A program made the position numbers and the translations under genes. From contig CBDDIB010000002.1 of NCBI GenBank assembly GCA_965228695.1, forward strand, positions 1,116,001-1,180,000: a DNA stretch of 64,000 nt, read 5' to 3'. The DNA comes from JAJFJD01 sp965228695. Its GTDB lineage: Bacteria > Pseudomonadota > Alphaproteobacteria > UBA8366. Shown in pieces: positions 46,786 to 55,224 of the stretch. The notes beneath the pieces are model-generated. The model had not been told where the DNA came from. It searched no databases and saw only the letters and a program-made list of their open reading frames with translations. Each line of letters opens with the position of its first letter. The stretch's first letter is position 1.

Positions 46786-48321
46786 GTGGCCCATGACGAG
46801 ATACTGAGCGAGCTGGACCGCCGCCGTGAAGCCGCCGCCGCGATGGGCGGTGAGGAAAAGCTTGCCAGGAAGAAGGAACGCGGCGACCTGAACGCCCAGG
46901 AGCGGCTCGATACATTGATCGATCCCGGCACCTTCATCGAAACCGGATTGTTGGGCGCGTCCGGCATGTTCCCGGAAGACGAGGCCAAGACCCCGCGCGA
47001 CGGCAAGATTGTCGGCTTCGCGCAGATCGACGGCCGGGACGTCGGCGTCGTCGTCAACGACTTCACCGTCAAGGGCGCGTCGACCAGTGCCACCAACTCG
47101 AAGAAGATGGGCCATGTCCGCCGGGTGACCACGGAAAAGGGCATGCCGTTCGTCCATGTGGGCGAATCCACCGGCGCGCGCCTGCCCGATGCGATGGGAT
47201 CCCGGGGCATGGGCCTGCTGCTCGGCAACGACACGACGCAGTTTCGCCGCACGCGCGAGAATCCGTGGGTCGCTGCCGCGCTGGGCACGTCGTTCGGGTC
47301 GTCGGCGTGGCTGTGCTGCATTTCCGATTTCGCGGTCATGCGCAAGGGGTCGGTGATGTCGGTTTCCAGCCCCGGCCTGGTGTCCATGGCCATCGGCGAA
47401 AAGGTCGACGTGGAAGAATTGGGCGGTTGGCGGCTTCATGCGCAAACGACCGGCCTGATCGACCGTTTCGTCGACACCGACGCGGAAGCGCTGCAGGAAA
47501 TCCGCAACTTCCTGAGCTACATGCCGAGCCATAACGGCGAACTGCCGCCGGAGGTCGAATACGACCCGGCGACAGAGGCGGACCAGGATCAGATTCTCGA
47601 TGTCCTCCCGGAAAAGCGGACGCAGGTCTACGACATGCGCAAGATCATCGAGGTCTTCGCGGACAAGGGCAGCGTCTTCGAATTGAAGCCCCGATTCGGC
47701 CGGGCGGCAGTGGTCGCCTTGGCCCGTCTCGGCGGCAAGGCCATCGGGATCATCGCGAACAACCCGCTGATCGGCGGCGGCGCCCTGTCCGCGGAAGCCT
47801 GCCGCAAGATCATCGATTTTCAGGTGTTGTGCGACAGCTTCAACATCCCGCTCGTGCGGTTCATGGACACGCCCGGTTTCGTCGTCGGCACCAATGCCGA
47901 GAAGAAGGGCGCGCCCGGATGGATCATGAACTTCATGAACTCCACCTGCCTGGTCAGCGTGCCCAGCATCACCGTCATCGTCCGCAAGGCCTATGGCCGC
48001 GCCTATGTCGCCATGGGCGGCGGCCGCCATAACGAGGAAATGATCGCCTGGCCGAGCGCCGAGGTGAGCTTCATGGATCCCGGTTTCGCGACGACGATCG
48101 TGCACGGGCTGTCGCCGGACGACGACGGCTTCGAGGAAGCCTTCGAAAACATCCACAAGAATATCGGCCCGTGGGATATGGCGACGATCTATTCGTTGCA
48201 GAATATCGTCAAGCCGCAGGAGACGCGGAACTACATCATGCGGATGCTCGATATCTACCGCTCGCGGAAGGGCGGCGGCATCGGCGAGCACGCGATGAAG
48301 AATTGGCCCACCAGCTACTAG
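46786..48321 (+). CDS. Acyl-CoA carboxylase carboxyltransferase subunit
   Basis: This 511-residue protein is the PccB/MccB-type carboxyltransferase that moves CO2 from carboxy-biotin to an acyl-CoA. The N-terminal half has the NAQERLDTLIDPGTFIE region and HVGESTGARLPDAMGSRG. The C-terminal half includes IIANNPLIGGGALSAEACRK, FMDTPGFVVGTNAEKKG and YVAMGGGRHNEE. It starts at GTG with GGGGAG 8 bp upstream; the nearby ATG is out of frame. No biotin carboxylase or BCCP is in the window. Substrate is unknown; the family includes propionyl-, methylcrotonyl- and geranyl-CoA enzymes. Confidence 0.93.
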   Translation: MAHDEILSELDRRREAAAAMGGEEKLARKKERGDLNAQERLDTLIDPGTFIETGLLGASGMFPEDEAKTPRDGKIVGFAQIDGRDVGVVVNDFTVKGASTSATNSKKMGHVRRVTTEKGMPFVHVGESTGARLPDAMGSRGMGLLLGNDTTQFRRTRENPWVAAALGTSFGSSAWLCCISDFAVMRKGSVMSVSSPGLVSMAIGEKVDVEELGGWRLHAQTTGLIDRFVDTDAEALQEIRNFLSYMPSHNGELPPEVEYDPATEADQDQILDVLPEKRTQVYDMRKIIEVFADKGSVFELKPRFGRAAVVALARLGGKAIGIIANNPLIGGGALSAEACRKIIDFQVLCDSFNIPLVRFMDTPGFVVGTNAEKKGAPGWIMNFMNSTCLVSVPSITVIVRKAYGRAYVAMGGGRHNEEMIAWPSAEVSFMDPGFATTIVHGLSPDDDGFEEAFENIHKNIGPWDMATIYSLQNIVKPQETRNYIMRMLDIYRSRKGGGIGEHAMKNWPTSY

Positions 48322-48334
48322 GCAAACCGCCGGA

Positions 48335-49555
48335 TCAGAACGGGCTGTCGGCGTCGCTTTCCGGTTGCGCCACCACGGCGCCGCTGCCGATCAGGTCGTC
48401 CGCCGCGTCGTCGGCGTAGCCGAGCTCCGATAAAATCTCCCGCGTGTGTTCCGCGAACCGTGGCGGGGGCCGGCGCACGCTCGGCGGCGTCTCGGTAAAC
48501 GTGTAGGGCGGGTTCATCAACCGGATGCGGCCTTCGGTCGGATGATCGATCTCGTGCCAGAAACCGACATCGGCCAGGTGTTCGTCCGCCACTAGATCTT
48601 CCAGGCTGGCGATCGGCATGCAGGGGACGCCGGCGGCGGTCAGGGCCTCCTCCCATTCCGCCGTGGTGCGGGTGGCCATGATCTCGTCCATCAGCGCCAT
48701 GACCTCGGGGATGTTCTGCTTGCGGGCCCGGCGGGTCTTGAGGATCGGATCATCCGCCAGCTCGGGCCGGTCGATGATCTCCAGCATCGCCTTCCAATGC
48801 TTGTCGCTGGATGGCATGGCGCAGATGTGGCCGTCCTTGGTCGCGTGCGGCCAGCGCAACGGCGTTGCATGGCGTTCAGAGCCGACGCGGCCGCGCGGCG
48901 GATCGAAGGTTTGTCCCCAGAGATGTTCCAGCATCATGAAGGACACCATGCTTTCGAACATGGGCACCTCGAGTTCCTGTCCCTCCCCGGTTGCGAGGCG
49001 ATGGTAGAGCGCGGCGGAAATGGCATAGCCGGCGAACAGGCCGGTTGTTTTGTCGGCGATCAGCGACGGCACGTAACGCGCCGGCGCGCCGCCGAACGCC
49101 TGCAGCGCCACGATCCCGGACGCGCCCTGGATCACGTCGTCATAGGCGGGTTGCCCGGCATACCGGCCTTTCCGGCCGAAGCCCCAGATGTTGCAGTAGA
49201 CGATATCGGGTTTGACTTGGCGGATATTGGCATAGTCGATCTTCAGGCGGGTCAGCGGTTCCGGCCGCATGTTGTGCAGGAACACGTCGGCGGACCGGAC
49301 CAGGTCCTGCAGCACCGCGATCCCGCCTTCGGATTTCAGGTCGAGCGAAATGCTGCGTTTGTTCCGGTTCACCTGCAGGAAGTTGGATGACATGTCCGGG
49401 CTGTTCGATGGCCCGGTCATGCGGGTGCTGTCGCCGCCCGGCGCTTCCACCTTGATCACGTCGGCGCCCATGTCGCCGAGCAGTTGGCTCGCAAAGGGTC
49501 CGACGAAGATCGTCGTCACGTCGACGACGCGCAATCCGTCGAAGGGTCCGGGCAT
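48335..49555 (-). CDS. Class III CoA-transferase (CaiB/BaiF family), second copy
   Basis: This 406-residue CoA-transferase shows FDGLRVVDVTTIFVGPFASQ, MGADVIKVEAPGGD, a catalytic-type Asp in LIADKTTGLFAGYA and the C-terminal FAEHTREILSELGY. It differs from the copy at the left edge. It converges on the carboxyltransferase gene by 13 bp and lies 60 bp downstream of an MFE2-like dehydrogenase, so the two minus-strand genes likely form a unit. It may also act as a racemase of the AMACR subgroup. Substrate unknown. Confidence 0.9.
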   Translation of the reverse strand: MPGPFDGLRVVDVTTIFVGPFASQLLGDMGADVIKVEAPGGDSTRMTGPSNSPDMSSNFLQVNRNKRSISLDLKSEGGIAVLQDLVRSADVFLHNMRPEPLTRLKIDYANIRQVKPDIVYCNIWGFGRKGRYAGQPAYDDVIQGASGIVALQAFGGAPARYVPSLIADKTTGLFAGYAISAALYHRLATGEGQELEVPMFESMVSFMMLEHLWGQTFDPPRGRVGSERHATPLRWPHATKDGHICAMPSSDKHWKAMLEIIDRPELADDPILKTRRARKQNIPEVMALMDEIMATRTTAEWEEALTAAGVPCMPIASLEDLVADEHLADVGFWHEIDHPTEGRIRLMNPPYTFTETPPSVRRPPPRFAEHTREILSELGYADDAADDLIGSGAVVAQPESDADSPF

Positions 49556-49615
49556 GACAATCCCCTCCGGTCGGGATGACGCCGCGGGTGTCCTACCCCG
49601 CGGCGTCTCCGTCGT

Positions 49616-50536
49616 TCAGTCGAGCGGCAGACCCGGATGGACCGTCCGGGAATTGGCGATATCCAGGAACTGGATCGACAGTGACGGCATCGCGACGTCG
49701 CGGATCAATTCCGGCGTCCAGCCGCCCTGGTGGTGGACCATGCGCAAGGGCCGCGGCTGGCTGTAGAGCGACAGCTCGGCCGCCCGCTGATGGAAGATCT
49801 GCCCGGTCACGTTGCCGCCGTCTTCGGACGCCAGGAAAACGCAGAGCGGGGCGATCGCATCGGCCCGGCTGCGGCGCAGGCGTTCCTCGCGGACCGCCGC
49901 CGCGTCGGGGTCTTTCGGCGTCGGCACGCTGCGGGTCATGCGCGTATCGGCGGACGGGCAGATCACGTTGCTGGTGATGTTTTTCGACGCATTCTCCATC
50001 GCGACGATGCGCGACATCGCGGCGATGCCGAGTTTCGCGCTGCCGTAGTTGGCCTGCCCGATATTGCCCAACAGTCCCGAGGTCGAGCCGCACATGATGA
50101 TGCGGCCGTATTCCTGCTCGCGGAACAGGTTGATCGCCGCCCGGTTGACGTTGAAATGCCCGGTCAGATGCACGTCGATCACCGCTTGGAAGTCGTCCGG
50201 CGACATCTTGTGGAACATGCGGTCGCGCAGGATGCCCGCCGGGTTGAACACGATGTGCAGGCCGCCGAATTCGTCGCGCGCCTGCTGCACCATGCCAAGG
50301 CAGTCCTCGTAGCTGGTCACCGATCCGTAATTCGCGACCGCGTCGCCGCCGGCGGCCTTGATCGCGTCGACGATTTCTTGTGCCGGAGTCTGATCCCCGC
50401 CGTCGCCGCTGCCGCTGACGCCAGGATCGTTGACGACGACCTTCGCACCATGCGTCGCCATCAGTTTCGCCACTTCGCCGCCGACCCCTCGGCCGGACCC
50501 TGTGCAAATCGCCACGCGGCCTTCAAGCATGCCCAT
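49616..50536 (-). CDS. Short-chain dehydrogenase, MFE2-like (3R-hydroxyacyl-CoA type)
   Basis: This 306-residue NAD(P) enzyme has the dinucleotide motif TGSGRGVGGEVAKLM and the catalytic Ser and Tyr/Lys in GSTSGLLGNIGQANYGSAKLG. The VVVNDPGVSGS...GDAVANYGSV layout is close to the dehydrogenase domain of the multifunctional enzyme type 2 of beta-oxidation. The C-terminal ~50 residues extend beyond a classical SDR. ATG 50536 is used; upstream frame is Arg-rich. Context with a CoA-transferase and a carboxyltransferase supports acyl-CoA oxidation. Substrate chain length unknown. Confidence 0.88.
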   Translation of the reverse strand: MGMLEGRVAICTGSGRGVGGEVAKLMATHGAKVVVNDPGVSGSGDGGDQTPAQEIVDAIKAAGGDAVANYGSVTSYEDCLGMVQQARDEFGGLHIVFNPAGILRDRMFHKMSPDDFQAVIDVHLTGHFNVNRAAINLFREQEYGRIIMCGSTSGLLGNIGQANYGSAKLGIAAMSRIVAMENASKNITSNVICPSADTRMTRSVPTPKDPDAAAVREERLRRSRADAIAPLCVFLASEDGGNVTGQIFHQRAAELSLYSQPRPLRMVHHQGGWTPELIRDVAMPSLSIQFLDIANSRTVHPGLPLD

Positions 50537-50656
50537 CGACTCGTATCTCCTTTTGTTTATGGCCCGCCGTTCCGAAATCACGGGCCTTCGCGGCCCCAAC
50601 CGGGCCCCCAATTCGCATCATACCGAAAAGAAAAAACCGCGTCTTGCCAGCGGCAG

Positions 50657-51676
50657 TCAGCGTTTCGGCGGTCCGAGCGAGTCGCGCATGACGATGTCGG
50701 TCTCGAACGCCACGCTGGCGGCGTTTTCGCGCCGGTAACACCGGGCGAGCAACAGCTCGGCGGCGGTTATTCCCATGCGCCGATGCGGAACGTGGACCGT
50801 CGTCAGCGGCGGCTCGACCACCGACGCGAGGTCGATATTGTCGAAACCGACGACGGAAACGTCGCCCGGGACGGCGAGCCCGGCCAGACGCGCGCGCATC
50901 AGCGCGCCGACGGCAATAACGTCGTTGCCACAGACGATGGCGCTGGGGCGGGGTGTCGATGCCATCAGTGTCTCCATGGCGGCCTCGGCCTCGTTCAGGT
51001 CGTATCCGACTTCGATCAGATGGCCGGGTGCCAAGTCGAGCCCGCGCGAATTGAGAGCATCTCGGACGCCCGCGATCCGGTCGGCGGCCCGGTCGTTGTC
51101 CTCTGAAATGCCGGCGATCATGGCAATCCGGCGATGTCCGGCATCCATCACGCGTTCCGTCATGTCGGCAGCCGCTCTGCGGTTATCGAATCCGACGCAT
51201 GGAAATTCGCTATGCGGCTTGAATATCCAGGCGAGGACGACGGGCACGTTGTGCCGTTTGATCAAGGCATATGTTTCCGCCGGCCTCGCTTCGCCGATCA
51301 ACATCAACCCGTCGATGCCGCGACCCAGCATCGTCTTGATCTGTTCGGTTTCGCGCGCCCGGTTGTAACCCGATGTCGCGACGAGAAGCGTCACGCCAGC
51401 CTCCGCCAGCGTTTCCTGAAGCGCCTGGACGCCGCGGGCGAAGATCGCGTTGTCCATCGTCGGAATGACCGCGCCGATCGTATTCGTTTTATTGGACGCA
51501 AGCGCTCGACCCGCGAAATGCGGCGTGTAGCCCAGTTCATCGACGGCCTTGCGCACCGCTTCCAGCGTCACGGGTTTTACCCGGTCCGGTTCATTGAGGC
51601 TGCGCGAGACCGTCGCCGTGGAAACGCCGGCGAGGCGTGCAACGTCATCCATCGACGGTTTTGTCTTGTAATCCAT
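50657..51676 (-). CDS. LacI family transcriptional repressor
   Basis: This 339-residue regulator has an N-terminal lac-type helix-turn-helix SMDDVARLAGVSTATVSRSL (about 8-27), the hinge helix (HFAGRALASNK), and a periplasmic-binding-protein-like core (TIGAVIPTMDNAIFARGVQ, SAIVCGNDVIAVGAL, VVGFDNIDLASVVEPPLTTV). The upstream region contains two operators of the TGTAAGCGCTTACA type, the LacI/PurR class with central CG. It is divergent from the TRAP/dehydrogenase operon and should repress it and itself until an inducer, probably the substrate or an oxidised product, binds. Confidence 0.95.
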   Translation of the reverse strand: MDYKTKPSMDDVARLAGVSTATVSRSLNEPDRVKPVTLEAVRKAVDELGYTPHFAGRALASNKTNTIGAVIPTMDNAIFARGVQALQETLAEAGVTLLVATSGYNRARETEQIKTMLGRGIDGLMLIGEARPAETYALIKRHNVPVVLAWIFKPHSEFPCVGFDNRRAAADMTERVMDAGHRRIAMIAGISEDNDRAADRIAGVRDALNSRGLDLAPGHLIEVGYDLNEAEAAMETLMASTPRPSAIVCGNDVIAVGALMRARLAGLAVPGDVSVVGFDNIDLASVVEPPLTTVHVPHRRMGITAAELLLARCYRRENAASVAFETDIVMRDSLGPPKR

Positions 51677-51730
51677 GCTTCGAATTGCCTCCGGAATCCA
51701 CCTAATTACATCCTACGCGGCCCAAGTCGT

Positions 51731-51759
51731 AATGTAAGCGCTTGCATTTTGCATTGTAA
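51731..51759 (-). promoter_or_regulatory. Predicted promoter of the LacI-family gene
   Basis: On the minus strand TTACAA (51759-51754) and TACATT (51736-51731) are 17 bp apart. Both elements lie inside the two operator palindromes, so the repressor should also control itself. The predicted transcript begins near 51724, about 50 nt before the start codon. Confidence 0.5.
51733..51746. promoter_or_regulatory. LacI-type operator O1
   Basis: TGTAAGCGCTTGCA is a near-perfect palindrome (13 of 14 positions agree with the second copy), with the central AAGCGCTT typical of LacI-family sites. Centre at 51739.5. Confidence 0.8.
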
Positions 51760-51770
51760 GCGCTTACATT
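51742..51770 (+). promoter_or_regulatory. Predicted promoter of the TRAP/dehydrogenase operon
   Basis: TTGCAT (51742-51747) and TACATT (51765-51770) are 17 bp apart. The -35 overlaps operator O1 and the -10 overlaps O2, so repressor binding would exclude RNA polymerase. Transcription would start near 51777. Confidence 0.5.
51755..51768. promoter_or_regulatory. LacI-type operator O2
   Basis: TGTAAGCGCTTACA is a perfect 14-bp palindrome. Its centre (51761.5) is 22 bp, two helical turns, from that of O1, so two repressor dimers would bind the same DNA face. Confidence 0.85.
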
Positions 51771-51802
51771 ACTCCGGTCTTGCATCGAGAAGGAGGCATT
51801 CG

Positions 51803-52021
51803 ATGAAAAAGCCGGGTTATTTGGCGCTTCTGACGTCCGGTGTGTTGTTCACTGCGTTCTTTGCCAATGTCGCGCTGGGCGCGTTCGGACTGAAACCGCC
51901 GCTCGATGACGTTCAGGAAATGATGCTCCTGTTCTTTTCATCGCTGATGTTTGCCGGCGCGGTCTTGCTCTTGGAAGCCGCGGACCGTCGCGCGCCGGAT
52001 GGCGTACCGAATGGGTCATGA
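51803..52021 (+). CDS. Small membrane protein, first gene of the TRAP operon
   Basis: This 72-residue protein has two hydrophobic segments: YLALLTSGVLFTAFFANVAL (about 6-25) and MMLLFFSSLMFAGAVLLLEA (about 40-59). Between them is GAFGLKPPLDDVQEM and after them a short polar tail. It has a perfect AGGAGG 6 bp before ATG, so expression is likely. It matches no family I can name. As the first gene after the operators and directly before the TRAP binding protein, it could be an accessory subunit of the transporter or a membrane stress sensor. Confidence 0.7.
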   Translation: MKKPGYLALLTSGVLFTAFFANVALGAFGLKPPLDDVQEMMLLFFSSLMFAGAVLLLEAADRRAPDGVPNGS

Positions 52022-52070
52022 TTTCGCGCAGGACACACGGAAACAATAAATTCTGGGAGGAATGAAAACC

Positions 52071-53225
52071 ATGAGTAGGTGCGAAGAGGAAAAAAAACTT
52101 CAGAGTTTCGAGAGACGCCAATTCATAAAAACTGCGACCCGTGGCGGGTTTACGGCAGCAGTCGTCGCTGCGGCGGCGGGCACGCTCGGATCTGACGAAG
52201 CGATTGCCCAGACGGTAAAAGAAGAGCGGGCGCGCAAGAAGGCCGCCAAACATATTATGACGATCGCGACCGCGTATGTGTTTGGCGCGTCCCGAAGTTA
52301 TCCGATACTTCAGTTGGACCTGAAAGAGAACATTCAAAACGCCACGAAGGGCAAGATTTACGTCAAACTCGCCCCGGGCGGCCAGTTGGGTGCCGGTGGC
52401 GCGCTCGCCCAGAAGGTTCAGACCGGGACAATCCAGGCGGCACAGCATTCGCTATCGAATTTTGCGCCGTTCGCTCCGGTCGTCGATCTCATCAATCTGC
52501 CGTATTTTTGTGGCGCCAATCAGCGCTTTGTAAATCTGGTCAATTCCGACGCCTGGAAAGCCGAGGTCCATGCAAAGGTAAACGCCAAGGGCTTCAAGCC
52601 GCTTTTCTACGTCGTAATCGACCCGCGCGTCATCGCCGTTCGAAAAGGCGGTGCCGGTGCCGTCCTGAAGCCGGCCGATCTCAAGGGCGTAAAATTCCGA
52701 GTTCCGGGTTCGAAAATGCTGCAGCAGTATTACCGGATGGTCGGCGCGAACCCGACGCCGGTCGCCTGGGGCGAGACGCCATCGGCGATCAAGCAGGGTG
52801 TGGCGGACGCGCTCGATCCGGCCGTCGGCGCGCTCTTCGTCTTCGGCTTCAAGGACATCCTGAGCCACGTTACCTTCACTCAGGCCGTGCCCGACAGCCA
52901 AGTCTACTCGTGCAATCTCAAATGGTTCAACGCTCTGCCGAAGGACGTGCAGGAGGGGATCGATTTTGCCTCCGAAATCACGGCGCAGCAAAACCTGGCC
53001 AAGGTTCCCGCGGCGCGCGGATACGCCATGGCCGAGTTGACGAAGGCCGGCGTCCAGTTTCATTCGCTGAGCAAGGATCAGCTTGCCGTTTGGAAGGAAG
53101 CGGGCGGCTACCAGCGCAGTGAGTGGGACGGCTTCAAGAAGGAACTGGCCGGTTCGATGGCAACCTTCGACAAGCTGGCGGAAGCGGCGGGCACGATGGG
53201 TCGGCATTACGTCCACGACGCCTAG
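52071..53225 (+). CDS. TRAP transporter substrate-binding protein (DctP family)
   Basis: This 384-residue periplasmic protein binds the substrate for the TRAP permease. The N-terminus has a Tat-like signal: FERRQFIKTATRGGF followed by a hydrophobic Ala/Val stretch and EAIAQ. The mature part shows YPILQLDLKENIQNATKGKI, the conserved Arg in LKGVKFRVPGSKM that binds carboxylate or sulfonate, and QGVADALDPA. ATG 52071 is favoured because GGGAGG lies 10 bp upstream, while ATG 52062 is 1 bp from it. If the cluster is an hps type, this would be HpsK/HpsL/HpsM-equivalent binding protein. Confidence 0.92.
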   Translation: MSRCEEEKKLQSFERRQFIKTATRGGFTAAVVAAAAGTLGSDEAIAQTVKEERARKKAAKHIMTIATAYVFGASRSYPILQLDLKENIQNATKGKIYVKLAPGGQLGAGGALAQKVQTGTIQAAQHSLSNFAPFAPVVDLINLPYFCGANQRFVNLVNSDAWKAEVHAKVNAKGFKPLFYVVIDPRVIAVRKGGAGAVLKPADLKGVKFRVPGSKMLQQYYRMVGANPTPVAWGETPSAIKQGVADALDPAVGALFVFGFKDILSHVTFTQAVPDSQVYSCNLKWFNALPKDVQEGIDFASEITAQQNLAKVPAARGYAMAELTKAGVQFHSLSKDQLAVWKEAGGYQRSEWDGFKKELAGSMATFDKLAEAAGTMGRHYVHDA

Positions 53226-53365
53226 CCGCCGTCGGAAGCCGGGCCGCGGCATTCGGCGCTCGGCTTCCTGCTCGCAATCAAGCTCTCAACCCTTACGGGC
53301 TTGTCACGAAAACTACCGCCGCCTGTGCCCGAGAGGGGCCGGGACGGGTGCGAGGGAGGGTCGCT

Positions 53366-53872
53366 ATGTTCAAATTGCTGAACGAGAACGCCGAACGCTG
53401 GGCGCTTCTCGTGTTCTACTTGATGTTGGTCATCACCATGGCGGTGGAAGTCCTGCGCCGTGAAATCTTCGCCTATTCGTCCATCTGGGGCGAAGAAGTC
53501 GTGCGGTACGCATTTATCTACTTGGCGTGGATCGGGGCCGCCGCCGCGGTGCGCGAGCGCGCCCATATCCGCATCGATGTGCTCTTCAACTACGTGTCGA
53601 GCCGCGTCAAGGCGATCCTCTACATATTCGGCGATCTGGTGATGCTGGGTGTCGCACTCCTGGCGGTTTACTGGTCCTGGGAAACCGTGACCGTGTCCTG
53701 GCAATTCGGCTCCGTCAGCCACGGCCTAAGGGTATCCATGGTCTGGTTTCTGATGGCCGTGCCGATCGGCTTCGGCCTCATGATCTTTCGTCTTCTGCAA
53801 TCACTCCATCGTGACATTGCGGACCTCAGGGCCGGAAACCCGGTCTTCGAGGGTGAACGGTTGTTTGATTAG
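53366..53872 (+). CDS. TRAP transporter small permease (DctQ family)
   Basis: This 168-residue protein has four membrane helices (ALLVFYLMLVITMAVEVL; YAFIYLAWIGAAAAV; AILYIFGDLVMLGVALLAVY; MVWFLMAVPIGFGLMIFRLL) and the typical WGEEVVRYAFIYLAW and RERAHIRID motifs. It pairs with the large permease DctM. The ATG at 53366 has GGGAGGG upstream. A 140-bp gap separates it from the binding-protein gene; I see no terminator in that gap. Confidence 0.92.
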   Translation: MFKLLNENAERWALLVFYLMLVITMAVEVLRREIFAYSSIWGEEVVRYAFIYLAWIGAAAAVRERAHIRIDVLFNYVSSRVKAILYIFGDLVMLGVALLAVYWSWETVTVSWQFGSVSHGLRVSMVWFLMAVPIGFGLMIFRLLQSLHRDIADLRAGNPVFEGERLFD

Positions 53873-53881
53873 GAGGCGACA

Positions 53882-55207
53882 ATGCTGTGGAACCAACTTG
53901 CAGAACCGGTCGTCGAACTCGGCTGGAGCTTTTACGGCCCGGTGCTTCTTTTCCTGGGGATGATCGGACTTGGCGTGCCCGTCTGGGCCGCCATCGGAGT
54001 CAGCGCAACCGCCATGCTGGTCATTTCGGAAGTTCTTCCGTTATCGCTTCTGGGCGAGTCGCTGTTCGACGGGATCGACCATTTCGCCTTGACGGCGGTG
54101 CCGCTCTTCATTCTCACGGGCGACGTTTTGGTGCGTACCGGTCTGAGCCGGAAGTTCCTCGATGTCGCCGACGCGCTCACGCAGTGGACGCGCGGTGGCT
54201 TCGGATCGGCGACGGTCCTGGTTTGCGGGATGTTCTCCGCGATCTCTGGGTCCGATGCGGCGGGCGCCGCCGCGGTCGGCCGCATGACCATCGACCGGCT
54301 GGTGGAAAGCGGATATCCGAGGCCCTACGCCTGCGCGCTGGTTGCCGCCGGCGCGTGTACCGGCATCCTGATCCCGCCGTCCATCGCCTATATCGTCATC
54401 GGGCTGGTGCTTGGCATTTCGGCTTCGACCCTTTTTCAGGCCGCGTTAATTCCCGGCTTGCTGATCCTCGGGTCCATTCTGGTAACCAATATCGTGGTGA
54501 ACCGGCGTCACGCCTACGAAGTTGGCGGCCTTATGACTTTCTCCGAATGGGCCGCAAATCTCGGCAAGGCGATCAAGAGCGGGTGGTACGCCTTCCTTGT
54601 TCCGGGTATTATTTTCTACGGCATTTTCTCGGGTCGGCTGACGCCGACCGAAGCGGGCGCCACCGCCGTGGTCGTCACGGTCATTCTGGGTTTCATCCTC
54701 GGCACGCTAAAGCTGAAGGACTTCCCGGCGATGATGGTGAGTTCGGCGAAGGTGAATGGCGTCATACTACCGATTATCGCCATGTCCTTACCGTTGGCGC
54801 AGGCCCTGGCGGCACTTGGCGTGCCGCAGGGCTTCGTTTTCGCGGTCACGTCGATCACCGAAAATCCCTACATCCTGATCATGCTCATGATCTTCATTCT
54901 GATCGCCGCGGGCTGTGTCATGGAGACGACACCGAACATCGTTATTCTCGCGCCGATCCTGAAACCGCTGGCCGATCAAATCGGCATGAATGAAATTCAG
55001 TTCTGCGTCATGATGATCACCGCTCTCGGTGTAGGGTTCATCACGCCGCCACTCGGTCTCAACCTGTTCGTTGTCTCGGGATTGACCGGCGAGTCTATTT
55101 TGAAGATCGCGGCGCGCGCTGTGCCGTTCGTATTTTTCATGCTCATCGTAACTCTTATGATTGCGTATCTTCCGGAGATCTCGGTCGCGATGTTGAGCAC
55201 ACCTTAA
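53882..55207 (+). CDS. TRAP transporter large permease (DctM family)
   Basis: This 441-residue protein has about 12 hydrophobic helices and the DctM core, including PVWAAIGVSATAMLVIS, SAISGSDAAGAAAVGRMTI, GILIPPSIAYIVIGLV and GFITPPLGLNLFVVSGL. It drives sodium-coupled uptake with the DctQ partner and the DctP binding protein. AGGAGG precedes the start, 10 bp after dctQ. The next gene is the HpsN-like dehydrogenase 17 bp later. Confidence 0.94.
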   Translation: MLWNQLAEPVVELGWSFYGPVLLFLGMIGLGVPVWAAIGVSATAMLVISEVLPLSLLGESLFDGIDHFALTAVPLFILTGDVLVRTGLSRKFLDVADALTQWTRGGFGSATVLVCGMFSAISGSDAAGAAAVGRMTIDRLVESGYPRPYACALVAAGACTGILIPPSIAYIVIGLVLGISASTLFQAALIPGLLILGSILVTNIVVNRRHAYEVGGLMTFSEWAANLGKAIKSGWYAFLVPGIIFYGIFSGRLTPTEAGATAVVVTVILGFILGTLKLKDFPAMMVSSAKVNGVILPIIAMSLPLAQALAALGVPQGFVFAVTSITENPYILIMLMIFILIAAGCVMETTPNIVILAPILKPLADQIGMNEIQFCVMMITALGVGFITPPLGLNLFVVSGLTGESILKIAARAVPFVFFMLIVTLMIAYLPEISVAMLSTP

Positions 55208-55224
55208 CGGAGAATTGTCCTACC

